The notes below the pieces were generated by a model that saw only the letters and a program-made list of their open reading frames with translations, was not told the DNA's origin and ran no database searches. From PVC group bacterium (GTDB taxonomy: Bacteria; Verrucomicrobiota; Kiritimatiellia; CAIKKV01): a DNA stretch of 44,347 bases. Both the position numbers and the translations under genes were made by a program. Each line of letters begins with the position of its first letter. Positions within the stretch are counted from its first letter, which is position 1. This document shows positions 1 to 7,321 of the stretch, one piece after another. The stretch spans positions 1 to 44,347 of the forward strand of contig CAMDGM010000028.1 in NCBI GenBank assembly GCA_945898015.1, written 5' to 3'.

Positions 1-215
1 GTGCGGCGTTTCGGGCGTTAATGGCCGGCCGCTTTTGGGCGGATCCGCCTTCCGGCTGGAGGCGTCGGGGCACGAGCCCACGCCGCCTCGCCGTCAGGCG
101 GCTTCGCCTCAAAATCGGCACGCCCATTTCCGCCTGATCGAAACGCCGCACGCCCAAACGCCTCGCGCGCCCGGCTCGCTCTCGCTCGCTTCGGGCGGCG
201 CGCGATCCTGGTTCC
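1..215 (+). repeat. Structured dispersed repeat, copy A
   Basis: Predicted nested fold. P1 is 13 bp (1-13 with 139-151). P2 is TTTTG/CAAAA (33-37 with 110-114). P3 is interrupted: 45-50/96-101, 53-56/90-93 and 59-64/84-89, with a two-base TG bulge at 57-58. The apical loop is 65-83. A separate 3' hairpin, P4, pairs TCGCGCGC (163-170) with its complement (198-205). The same architecture with different paired bases recurs at 10232 and 33882. The element may begin before the window edge. No credible gene lies in 1-712; open frames here are GC-rich artefacts. Whether it is a REP/MITE-like DNA element or an RNA is not decidable from this window. Confidence 0.8.
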
Positions 216-350
216 CGCGCCAAGCCCATAGTCATGTGAGGGCAAAGACGAATTCCGGTCTCACGGGCTTTTGTTGGAAGCACGTGTAACTCACAGCCAC
301 GGCATGATCATTGGCCGCCTGGCGACGACCGGGGTGACTGCCTGTGCGGC

Positions 351-565
351 GCGCGGCGTTTCGGGCGTTAATGGCCGGCCGCTTTTGGGCGGATCCACCT
401 TCCGGCTGGAGGCGTCGGGGCACGAGCCCACGCCGCCTCGCCGTCAGGCGGCTTCGCCTCAAAATCGGCACGCTCATTTCCGCCTGATCGAAACGCCGCG
501 CGCCCAAACGTCTCGCGCGCCCGGCTCGCTGTCGCTCGCTTCGGGCGGCGCGCGATCACGGTTCC
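351..565 (+). repeat. Structured dispersed repeat, copy B (tandem to A)
   Basis: This copy is nearly identical to copy A at a 350-bp offset. P1 is intact but changed: base 352 is C where copy A has T2, and its partner 500 is G where copy A has A150, so the pair is kept. One uncompensated change (A397 for G47) weakens P3. The similarity continues beyond P4 to a 23-bp identical block (257-279 and 611-633), so the duplicated unit is about 350 bp and larger than the folded core. Confidence 0.8.
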
Positions 566-645
566 CGTGCCAAGCCCGCAGCTATATTGGCGTTCCAAGA
601 GTCGAGCCTTGGTCTCACGGGCTTTTGTTGGAACCGGCTCGCGCG

Positions 646-665
646 CCTGTCCTGAGCGAAGTCGA
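646..665. repeat. Short generic dispersed repeat motif
   Basis: The 20-bp motif CCTGTCCTGAGCGAAGTCGA lies between repeat copy B and the end of the methyltransferase-like gene. I recall this word as frequent in intergenic DNA of unrelated environmental bacteria, where its translations give CPERSR- or FAQDR-like strings. Only one copy was seen in this window, so calling it a repeat rests on memory rather than on the sequence here. Confidence 0.4.
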
Positions 666-712
666 TGGACCGCCCGAACGTGCTCGGCAGAGCCGCGGGC
701 CGAAACGGGATA

Positions 713-1732
713 TCAGCCTTCGCCGCCGCGGAAGGCTTCGATGAAGGCCATGCCGTACTCATCCTTGCCGGTGAGCAGGTCGACGGCGAGCTTGAATTCC
801 TTGGCCTGGGGATCCAGGCCGTTCAGGATTTCCTTGCCGATTTGCGCGGGATCCACGATGCCGCCGTCCGCGCCTTTTTCCACGGCCAGCCAGCTGAACA
901 CCTGGTTGATCAGCTTGCGGTTGGGCATGCCGAAAGAGATGTTGCTCAGGCCGGCGACAATGTGAATGGCCGGCCCGTAGGTTTTGCGGAGTGCCGCCAC
1001 GGCGTCCAGGAAGCGGTTCCCGTTTTCGGCGTCCACGGAGATCGGGAACACCAGGGGATCGATGTGGATGGCCGGCAGGTCGAATCCGGCCGCCTTCAAA
1101 TGGGTCATGAGCCGGGCGACATTGGCCAGGCGCTCGTCCGTGTTCGCGGGCATGCCCTTTTCGCCGGCCGCCGAGGCGATCACCACCGCCTTGTACTCGG
1201 CCACCGCCCGGATGGCGTCCACCCGCTCCAGCGACACCGAGTTGACCATGGGCCGGCCGCGGGCGGGGTCGCAGGAGGCGAGGCCGGCGCGCAGGATTTC
1301 GATGTTGGAGGAGTCGATGCTCATCGGGATTTTGACGGCCTGCTGCACGATGTCCACGGTCCACTTCATGAGCCGGATGCGCTCGGGGATGTCGGTGCTG
1401 AACTCGTCCACGTTGATGTCGAGGTAGGTGGCGCCCTGGGCTTCCTGGCGTTTCGCCAGCGCCTGGAGATACTCGATGCCGGCGGCCTTGCCCGCGGCAT
1501 CGCCATAGTTGCCCTGCCAGATGGCCACGGCGCAGTGCTTGACCTTGCCGTTGGCCCAGTCGCCGCCCTGCACGAACACGGCGGGGACGGGAAGCTCGCG
1601 GGTGTCCTTGCCGGATTTGTAGGTGATGACCTGCTCGCCCTTGGCGTTGGGACCTGCGTTTTTGCCGCCGACCTTGAAAATGCGGGTGCAGTGAATGTTT
1701 TCGCCGACGCTGATGAAGGTGTTGATATTCAC
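713..1732 (-). CDS. Pterin-binding methyltransferase-like protein (DHPS/MeTr fold)
   Basis: A 339-residue protein starting at GTG 1732, with a GAGGAG ribosome-binding site six bases upstream. It resembles the TIM-barrel pterin-binding family shared by dihydropteroate synthase, the MetH folate domain and methyltetrahydrofolate:corrinoid methyltransferases (AcsE/MtvB type). Visible family motifs are GATYLDINVDEFS (strand 2 acidic motif), PMSIDSSN (strand 3) and MVNSVSLE (strand 4, Asn that contacts the pterin in MeTr). Residues 1-60 add a non-barrel head (VGENIHCTRIFKV) typical of the stand-alone methyltransferase branch rather than FolP. No corrinoid protein or acetyl-CoA synthase gene is nearby, so the methyl acceptor is unknown. 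It is followed on its 3' side by the repeat pair at 1-633. Confidence 0.75.
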   Translation of the reverse strand: MNINTFISVGENIHCTRIFKVGGKNAGPNAKGEQVITYKSGKDTRELPVPAVFVQGGDWANGKVKHCAVAIWQGNYGDAAGKAAGIEYLQALAKRQEAQGATYLDINVDEFSTDIPERIRLMKWTVDIVQQAVKIPMSIDSSNIEILRAGLASCDPARGRPMVNSVSLERVDAIRAVAEYKAVVIASAAGEKGMPANTDERLANVARLMTHLKAAGFDLPAIHIDPLVFPISVDAENGNRFLDAVAALRKTYGPAIHIVAGLSNISFGMPNRKLINQVFSWLAVEKGADGGIVDPAQIGKEILNGLDPQAKEFKLAVDLLTGKDEYGMAFIEAFRGGEG

Positions 1733-1979
1733 GCTAAGCTCCTCGAGTTGTTAGAATCACGCGAATAGTAGCGAAAGAGGCGCGGGTTTGTCCATGGCCG
1801 ATTCAGGTAGCGGGGAGCCGGAAGGCGCTTGGTGAGTTGGGGAGATTACAGATTACAGATTTCAAATTTCAGAGTAAGGGGAGAGTACAAATTTCAGAGT
1901 AAGGGGAGATTTCAAAGTTCAGATTTGGGGGAGAGGTAGGCCGGGCAGGTTAATCGGATGTGAAGCCTGAAATTTGAAA
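1733..1979. other. Gene-free spacer with AT-rich direct repeats
   Basis: This holds two 22-bp direct repeats (1863-1884 and 1888-1909, core AATTTCAGAGTAAGGGGAGA) plus several partial ATTTCAGATT-like words. They end at the stop side of the four-helix-bundle gene. Similar words (AATTTCAGATTT, TCTGAAATTTGG) lie on the other side of that gene at 2530-2580. The composition is clearly more AT-rich than the surrounding genes. No promoter was confidently seen. Confidence 0.6.
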
Positions 1980-2504
1980 TCAGCCTTGCTCTTGCTTGGG
2001 CTCTTTTCGCGCTTCGATCAGCTTTTTCAGCCGTTCCTCGTTTTCCTGTTTCAACTTGTCCATGAAGGCGTTGGCTCGCTTTTGATCCTCGTCCGCCGCA
2101 CGGGATTTATCCGTGACATAGCGCGTGCCAGTGAATTCCGTGTTCTGCAGGGAGTCGGCCCAGCCGCGGAGTTGGCGGGACGTGGATTCGGCCATGGCTT
2201 TCAGAGTTGAAATTTCAGCGTTCAGATGAGTGAAGGCCGTCATGCGTTCAATGACGCATAAAATGGAGCGCACTTCTCCGGCGGAACCCCGGGCGATATA
2301 GATAAACGTGAGCAGCTCCTGCGTGGTGCCTCGCTCAAACCCTTCGGCCACGTTGTTGGATACGGACAGCGCCGCCCGTTGAATTTGATTGGCGATATCC
2401 CCTTTGAAGCGAAAGGCCCGATCTTCCGTCAACGCAAACACCCGGACAGACAGTTCAATGGCGGTCTGCCAGACGGGCAATTCCTCGAACCGTGAATATC
2501 TCAT
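1980..2504 (-). CDS. Four-helix-bundle protein (23S rRNA intervening-sequence type)
   Basis: 174 residues. The N-terminal 120 residues match the S23/IVP family (ELPVWQTAIELSVRVFALT, then IANQIQRAALSVSNNVAEG and a helix ending GEVRSIL), a small homopentameric four-helix bundle first found in intervening sequences of 23S rRNA genes but often free-standing. The last roughly 40 residues are a highly charged Lys/Glu/Arg helix longer than in typical members (about 115-125 residues). No rRNA sequence surrounds it. The gene sits between AT-rich direct repeats, which suggests a small insertion. Its cellular function is unknown. Confidence 0.8.
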   Translation of the reverse strand: MRYSRFEELPVWQTAIELSVRVFALTEDRAFRFKGDIANQIQRAALSVSNNVAEGFERGTTQELLTFIYIARGSAGEVRSILCVIERMTAFTHLNAEISTLKAMAESTSRQLRGWADSLQNTEFTGTRYVTDKSRAADEDQKRANAFMDKLKQENEERLKKLIEARKEPKQEQG

Positions 2505-2592
2505 GCTAGCGCTCCCCGGTATTAAGAAGAATTTCAGATTTTATATTTCGGATTTCAAGCCTAATTTAATCTGAAATTTGGACTCCTCATCT

Positions 2593-3366
2593 TCACTCCG
2601 CCAGCACGACCTGCAGGGTGAGCAGCGCATAGCACGTGGCGGCCAGTGTGTCGGCCGGCGCGGCTGCAGCGGCCGGCGGCCAATAGAGCCCTCCGGTTTC
2701 CGGGTCCGTCTTCTGGCGGTTGATCAGCGCGCCGGCCAGCAGCGGTCGCCAGGGGAGCAGCGAATGATCGGCCAGCGGGATTCGGTTCTGGCCTGATTGC
2801 GCGAGGGCCATGGCCAGCATGAGGACATTCGCATAGCCGTCCCGGGTCAACGTTTCGGGCCGGAATATCTCCGGATGCGCGGCTATCCAGGCGAAGGACT
2901 GTTGAACAACCGGATCCGCAGGCCCCGCTCCGGCCCTCAGCCGGCTGAATAGAATCGTGCCGGCCGTGGCCGAGGTCAAGCCGGCGGCGCGGTCGAGGCG
3001 CTGGGTGAGCGCCAGCACGGCCCACACCGCCTCGCCCCGGTTGGTTGGCAGGCGGGCCAGGCAGGCTTCGCCGCGTTTCAGGATGGGCCGGTGCGAGGGA
3101 TCGGGGCTGGCCTTGAACGCCAGCACGGCCAGGGCGGTCAGGTCGGGTTGACCGGCGCCATCCCAACTGCCATCGGGTTTCTGTTGTCCGGCCAGCCACG
3201 CCAGCCCGCGGTCCAGCGCGGCGCGGGACTCGTGCGCGAGCGAGGCGTCCAGGCGGCCGGGGGTGGACAGGGCGCCGGGCAATACCGGATCGGCCGCCGA
3301 GGCGGCGGCGAGCGCCATGATCAAGGAACCCCGCGCCACGCGGACCCGTAGTGACAATGGATGCAT
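2593..3366 (-). CDS. Secreted terpene-cyclase-like alpha/alpha-toroid protein
   Basis: 257 residues from ATG 3366. A longer frame to 3429 exists, but the signal peptide (basic MHPLSLRVRVARG, then a hydrophobic run to AAASAADP) fits this start. The body has prenyltransferase/squalene-cyclase repeats: GLAWLAGQQKPDGSWDG is a classical QW-type repeat, followed by helix pairs LTALAVLAF and AVWAVLALTQRL and a final DTLAATCYALLTLQ. No DxDD catalytic motif is visible, and the protein is under half the length of a real squalene-hopene cyclase, so it is more likely a binding/scaffold toroid than an enzyme. It is divergent from the Memo-AMMECR1 gene, with a 92-bp gap. Confidence 0.7.
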   Translation of the reverse strand: MHPLSLRVRVARGSLIMALAAASAADPVLPGALSTPGRLDASLAHESRAALDRGLAWLAGQQKPDGSWDGAGQPDLTALAVLAFKASPDPSHRPILKRGEACLARLPTNRGEAVWAVLALTQRLDRAAGLTSATAGTILFSRLRAGAGPADPVVQQSFAWIAAHPEIFRPETLTRDGYANVLMLAMALAQSGQNRIPLADHSLLPWRPLLAGALINRQKTDPETGGLYWPPAAAAAPADTLAATCYALLTLQVVLAE

Positions 3367-3458
3367 GAAAAAGCGTTCCTTTCCAACGCGAAAAAGGGTA
3401 TCGTATTCGCCAGCGGGAGTCCAGTGCAAGCCGGCTCCCCGGCGGTAAGGAGTGGATC

Positions 3459-5042
3459 ATGTCCGTCATCAGCATCCGGAAGGGAGTGTGGATCATGTGC
3501 GCGACAGCCCTGTTGTTCGGTTGTGGAAAAGGCCGGGCCGGTGAAAAGGCGGCGTTGCCCGAGGCCTCCCTGACCCGTCCGCCCGCGGTGGCGGGCGCGT
3601 TTTATGAGGGTGATCCGAACGCGCTGAAAGGCCACGTGCAGGCGCTGCTTCGCGCCGCGCCCAAGCCCGGCGGCGGCCGCCTGCGGGCGGCCGTGATTCC
3701 CCATGCGGGTTATCTCTATTCGGGGGCCTGCGCGGCCGCCGCCTATGCCTGCCTGAAAACCGGGGACTATGACCGGGTGATCGTGCTGGCGCCGTCGCAT
3801 ACGCGGGGATTCCGCGGCATCGCCCTGCCGCCGATCGGGGTGGCGCGCTACGCCACGCCGCTGGGGGAGATTCCGGTTGACCGGGAGGCTTGTTCTAAGC
3901 TGGTCGGCCTTCCCGGTTTCGGGCGGGATGTGAAGGTGACCAGCCGCGAGCATGCCATTGAGGTGCATCTTCCGTTCCTCCAGATGGCCCTGGGTTCGTT
4001 CACGTTGATTCCTCTTTTGTGCGGGGCGCTGGGACCGGCCGATCTGGACTCGGCGGCGGTGGCGCTGGCGCCGCTCATGGATGAGCGCACGCTGCTCATT
4101 GCCTCTTCCGATTTTACGCATTACGGCGAGGATTTCGGGTACATGCCTTTCACGAACCGGGTGCGGGACCGGCTTTATGAATATCTGGATGTCGCCTCGT
4201 CGGCTATTGCCGGGCAGAAGCGAGCGGCGTTTCGCGACCATTGCGAGCAGACGGGCGACACCATCTGCGGCCGTTTTCCCGTCGACATCCTGCTGGGGAT
4301 CCTGGCGGAGAAGAAGGAAAAGCTGGACGGGCGGGTTCTGGACAAGACGACGTCCGGCGATCTGACCGGCGACTTCAAGCATTGCGTGTCGTATGCGGCC
4401 ATTGGCTTTTTCAGCGGCGCCCCGGGTGCCGGGGAAACGGCGGCGTTGGGCGAAAAGAAGATTGTGGAGCATCGGGGCGGGGATTGGTCCGCCGGTTTGT
4501 CGGATGCCGAACGGGCCACCCTGTTTGCCATTGCCCGGGATACGCTGGCCTGGGCGGTCAACGGGGGGCGTGGCGAATTCGATTTTTCGCCCTATGTGCG
4601 AACGCCGAAACTGGAGGCGCAGACGGCGACGTTTGTGACGCTCAAAATCGGCGGCCGTCTGCGGGGTTGCATCGGATCGCTGGCGCCGGTGGCTTCGCTT
4701 TACCAGTCCGTTCATGACAACGCGATTCAGGCGGCGCTTTACGATCCGCGGTTTCCGCGGGTGACTCGGTCTGAACTGCCGCGGATTGAGGTGGATGTGT
4801 CGATCCTGAGCCCCATCCGCGACATTCCGTCGTGGAAGGCGTTCAAGATCGGGCCGCACGGGATCATTCTGGCCAAAGGGCGGCGCCGGGCGGTGTATCT
4901 GCCGGAGGTCGCGGTGGAACAGGGCTGGACGGTGGAGGAAACGCTGTCCTCGCTTAGTGAAAAGGCGGGCTTGCCGCCGGACGCCTGGCAGGAGGGCGCC
5001 CAGTTCCAGGTGTTCGAGAGCGTGGTATTGGCGGAGGAATAA
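3459..5042 (+). CDS. AmmeMemoRadiSam system proteins B and A, fused lipoprotein
   Basis: 527 residues starting at ATG 3459 with AAGGAG at 3447-3452. Residues 1-22 form a lipoprotein-like signal (basic RK, a hydrophobic stretch, then LLFGC). Residues about 38-310 are a Memo domain, with PHAGYLYSG near 80, APSHTRGF near 110 and SSDFTHYGEDF near 216. These correspond to the His/Asp/Cys pocket region shared with extradiol-dioxygenase-like folds. Residues about 345-527 are an AMMECR1 domain with its hallmark LRGCIGS near 401. The usual separate amrB and amrA genes are therefore one polypeptide, and it appears to be outside the cytoplasm. The stop overlaps the next start (TAATG at 5040-5044), implying coupling. 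The biochemical role of this conserved triplet is not established. Confidence 0.9.
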   Translation: MSVISIRKGVWIMCATALLFGCGKGRAGEKAALPEASLTRPPAVAGAFYEGDPNALKGHVQALLRAAPKPGGGRLRAAVIPHAGYLYSGACAAAAYACLKTGDYDRVIVLAPSHTRGFRGIALPPIGVARYATPLGEIPVDREACSKLVGLPGFGRDVKVTSREHAIEVHLPFLQMALGSFTLIPLLCGALGPADLDSAAVALAPLMDERTLLIASSDFTHYGEDFGYMPFTNRVRDRLYEYLDVASSAIAGQKRAAFRDHCEQTGDTICGRFPVDILLGILAEKKEKLDGRVLDKTTSGDLTGDFKHCVSYAAIGFFSGAPGAGETAALGEKKIVEHRGGDWSAGLSDAERATLFAIARDTLAWAVNGGRGEFDFSPYVRTPKLEAQTATFVTLKIGGRLRGCIGSLAPVASLYQSVHDNAIQAALYDPRFPRVTRSELPRIEVDVSILSPIRDIPSWKAFKIGPHGIILAKGRRRAVYLPEVAVEQGWTVEETLSSLSEKAGLPPDAWQEGAQFQVFESVVLAEE

Positions 5043-7315
5043 TGGGCCTTTCGATGTTTTTCCTGGGCGGCCAGGCGATGGTCGTCCAGCTGTTGCTGAT
5101 GCGGGAGATGCTGGCCGCCTTTTCCGGGAATGAGCTGACCATCGGCGCCGCCTTTGGTGTGTGGTTTGCCGCCATCAGCGCAGGGGCGCTGATCGGGCGG
5201 CGGGTGGCCCGGTTCTGGGCCGGCAGTGCGGGGGTGCGGTTTGTGTTGGGGGCCGTCCTTCTGGTGCTGGCCCTCTTGCCGCCCGTGCTGTTGTTTGTCC
5301 TGATGCGGGCCCACGAGCTGTTGGGAATCCCGGTTTACGAAGGGTTGTCGTTCGGACGACTGATGGTCCTGTTCCTGGTTGTGCTGGGACCCGTTTGCCT
5401 GGCCCAGGGGTTTGTGTTTCCGTGCGCCTGCCGGTTGGCGGGCGAGGGGCGGAAGCCGAGTGTGAGCCGGATTTACGGGTTGGAGTCGCTGGGCTGCCTC
5501 CTGGGCGGCCTCGGATTCGGAGTGGCCGTCTGGGCGGGAGTGTCGCCGTTGCCGTCGGCCTTGGTCGCGAGCGCGCTCGGGCTGGCGGCGCTGGCGGCCA
5601 GCCGGGTCCGGCGCTCGTCCCGGGTTGGGCTGGCGCTGCTGGCGCTGGCGGTCGGAATCTTCCCTGTTATTGCGCCTCGTTTTGTGGAACGCGTGGGGAC
5701 GAACTGGGAAGCGCCCCGCTGGGCCCGGATGACCGGTCAACCCGCGCCGGTGACGGCCCGGCGCGAGTCCCCGTATCAGCGGCTGACCGTGGTCCGGATG
5801 AACGGGCAGTCTGTGCTGGTGGCCAATCGCCAGCCGCTGTTCATGTTTCCCGATCCGGTGGCCGCCGAGCCGCTGGTGCATAGCGTCTTGGCCCGTCATC
5901 CCGATCCCCGGTCCGTCCTGCTGGTGGGGGGGAGTCCGTCCGATCTGGGCCGCGCCCTGCTGGCGCATGCCGGCTGCTCGGTCACCTATGTCGAAACCGA
6001 TCCCTGGATTTGGGCGCTGACGCGGGGGGTGGATTTTCCCGGGCCGGCGGATCTCGCGCGGTTTCACGTGGTCCGGAGCGATCCGGCCTGGTATGTCCGG
6101 CAGGCGCCGCCCGCCTCGTTCGATGTGGTGATGCTGGTGCTGCCCGAGCCGGAGACGGTGGGGTTGAACCGGTTTTATACCGCTGAGTTTTATCGCGCCC
6201 TGCGGCGGCTATTGCGGCCGGGCGGCGTAGTGTGGACTTCCGTGGAGGCGACCGAGGAGCTTCAGGCCGAAACGGGACTGCTGGCGGCGTCCGTGTATAA
6301 AACGCTGTCCGCGTCCTTTCCTTCGGTCCAGGTCACCTTCGGCAGCCGGATCGGTTTTTTTGCCGCGGAAGCGGCGTCGAATGCGCCCATGGATCGCGTG
6401 CAACTGGCGGCGGCGGCCACCCGGTCGGGGGTGCAATCGGCGTCCTTCAAGCCGGACCAGTTCCTTTCCGACGAGTCGATCGAGCCGGTGAAAATGGCCC
6501 GCACCCGGACGGCGCTGGAGGCGATTCCGGTGGAGGTCAACACCTTGCGCCGCCCGGTCACGCACACCTTCATGCTGCTCCGGTGGAACCGGTTTTCCGG
6601 GTCCGGGCTGGATCGCCTGCTCTGGCGGCTGGCCGAGGTGGAGGGCGTGCCGCTGGCGGAGCAGGTCTGCATGGTCATCATGATCGTGGCGATCCTGCTG
6701 ATGACGGCCCTGTTTGTGCTGAAGGGGCGGAAGCGGGAGGCCGTGGCGCGGGGGAGCTTGCGGCTGGCGATTGCCGTGGCCGGTTTTTCGGCCATGGCCT
6801 TTGAGCTGATCCTGATTTTCCTGGCGCAATCCCTGTTTGGCTACGTCTATGAGCGCCTTGCGTTCCTGGTGGCGTTGTTCATGGCCGGGGTGGCCGCCGG
6901 GGCGTGGGGAGTGCGCCGGTATGAGGGGGCGGATACTCGTCCGGCCTGGAGCCTGGCGGTGGCGGCCTGCGGGGCCATGGTGGTGATGGGGGTGGCGTTG
7001 CCGCTGCTGTTGCAGACGAGCCTGGCGTCGATGCGTCTGGTCGAGTGGGTGCTGCAGCTTTCCATGGTGGCGGCGGGCGGGGCGGTGGGCGTCTTGTTTC
7101 CGATGGTGAACCGGTTGTTGCGCGGCCGGGGCGAGCCGCTGGCATCGGCCGCCGGCGAAACGCATGCCGCGGACAACCTGGGCGCGGCGATTGGCGCCCT
7201 GGCGGTGGGGGTGGTGCTGATTCCCTCGCTGGGCGTGGGGCTGGTCTGTTTTGTCGTGGCGTTTCTCAACGCCATGCTGGCGCTGGTGCTGGCCGCGGCC
7301 CGGCGTGTGGCGTAG
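5042..7315 (+). CDS. Membrane-embedded spermidine-synthase-like protein
   Basis: 757 residues in three parts. An N-terminal hydrophobic bundle (about residues 1-225, MFS-like helices with small Gly/Ala faces) comes first. A soluble Rossmann domain (about 230-460) follows, with SVLLVGGSPSDLG where aminopropyltransferases carry GGGDG, and DVVMLVLPEPE followed by LNRFYTAEFY, a good match to the end of the spermidine synthase fold. A second membrane bundle runs from about 545 to the end. This is the fused MFS/spermidine-synthase-like family, whose substrate is unknown. The altered glycine motif makes classical aminopropyl transfer uncertain. It overlaps the preceding gene by one base and is probably co-translated. 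It ends six bases from the convergent radical SAM gene. Confidence 0.8.
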   Translation: MGLSMFFLGGQAMVVQLLLMREMLAAFSGNELTIGAAFGVWFAAISAGALIGRRVARFWAGSAGVRFVLGAVLLVLALLPPVLLFVLMRAHELLGIPVYEGLSFGRLMVLFLVVLGPVCLAQGFVFPCACRLAGEGRKPSVSRIYGLESLGCLLGGLGFGVAVWAGVSPLPSALVASALGLAALAASRVRRSSRVGLALLALAVGIFPVIAPRFVERVGTNWEAPRWARMTGQPAPVTARRESPYQRLTVVRMNGQSVLVANRQPLFMFPDPVAAEPLVHSVLARHPDPRSVLLVGGSPSDLGRALLAHAGCSVTYVETDPWIWALTRGVDFPGPADLARFHVVRSDPAWYVRQAPPASFDVVMLVLPEPETVGLNRFYTAEFYRALRRLLRPGGVVWTSVEATEELQAETGLLAASVYKTLSASFPSVQVTFGSRIGFFAAEAASNAPMDRVQLAAAATRSGVQSASFKPDQFLSDESIEPVKMARTRTALEAIPVEVNTLRRPVTHTFMLLRWNRFSGSGLDRLLWRLAEVEGVPLAEQVCMVIMIVAILLMTALFVLKGRKREAVARGSLRLAIAVAGFSAMAFELILIFLAQSLFGYVYERLAFLVALFMAGVAAGAWGVRRYEGADTRPAWSLAVAACGAMVVMGVALPLLLQTSLASMRLVEWVLQLSMVAAGGAVGVLFPMVNRLLRGRGEPLASAAGETHAADNLGAAIGALAVGVVLIPSLGVGLVCFVVAFLNAMLALVLAAARRVA

Positions 7316-7321
7316 CCGGGT

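Noticed and set aside
1..633. CRISPR array or rRNA/tRNA origin for the tandem repeats
   Set aside because: The period is about 350 bp with no short spacers, and no tRNA cloverleaf or rRNA motif is visible.
1..744. Several open frames across the repeat copies
   Set aside because: The same peptide strings appear in both tandem copies and arise from the repeat. No start context or domain supports them.
665..1768. Long plus-strand open frame opposite the methyltransferase-like gene
   Set aside because: It is antisense to a gene with clear family motifs. Its product is Gly/His/Asp-rich with no motif, as expected from the codon pattern of the real gene.
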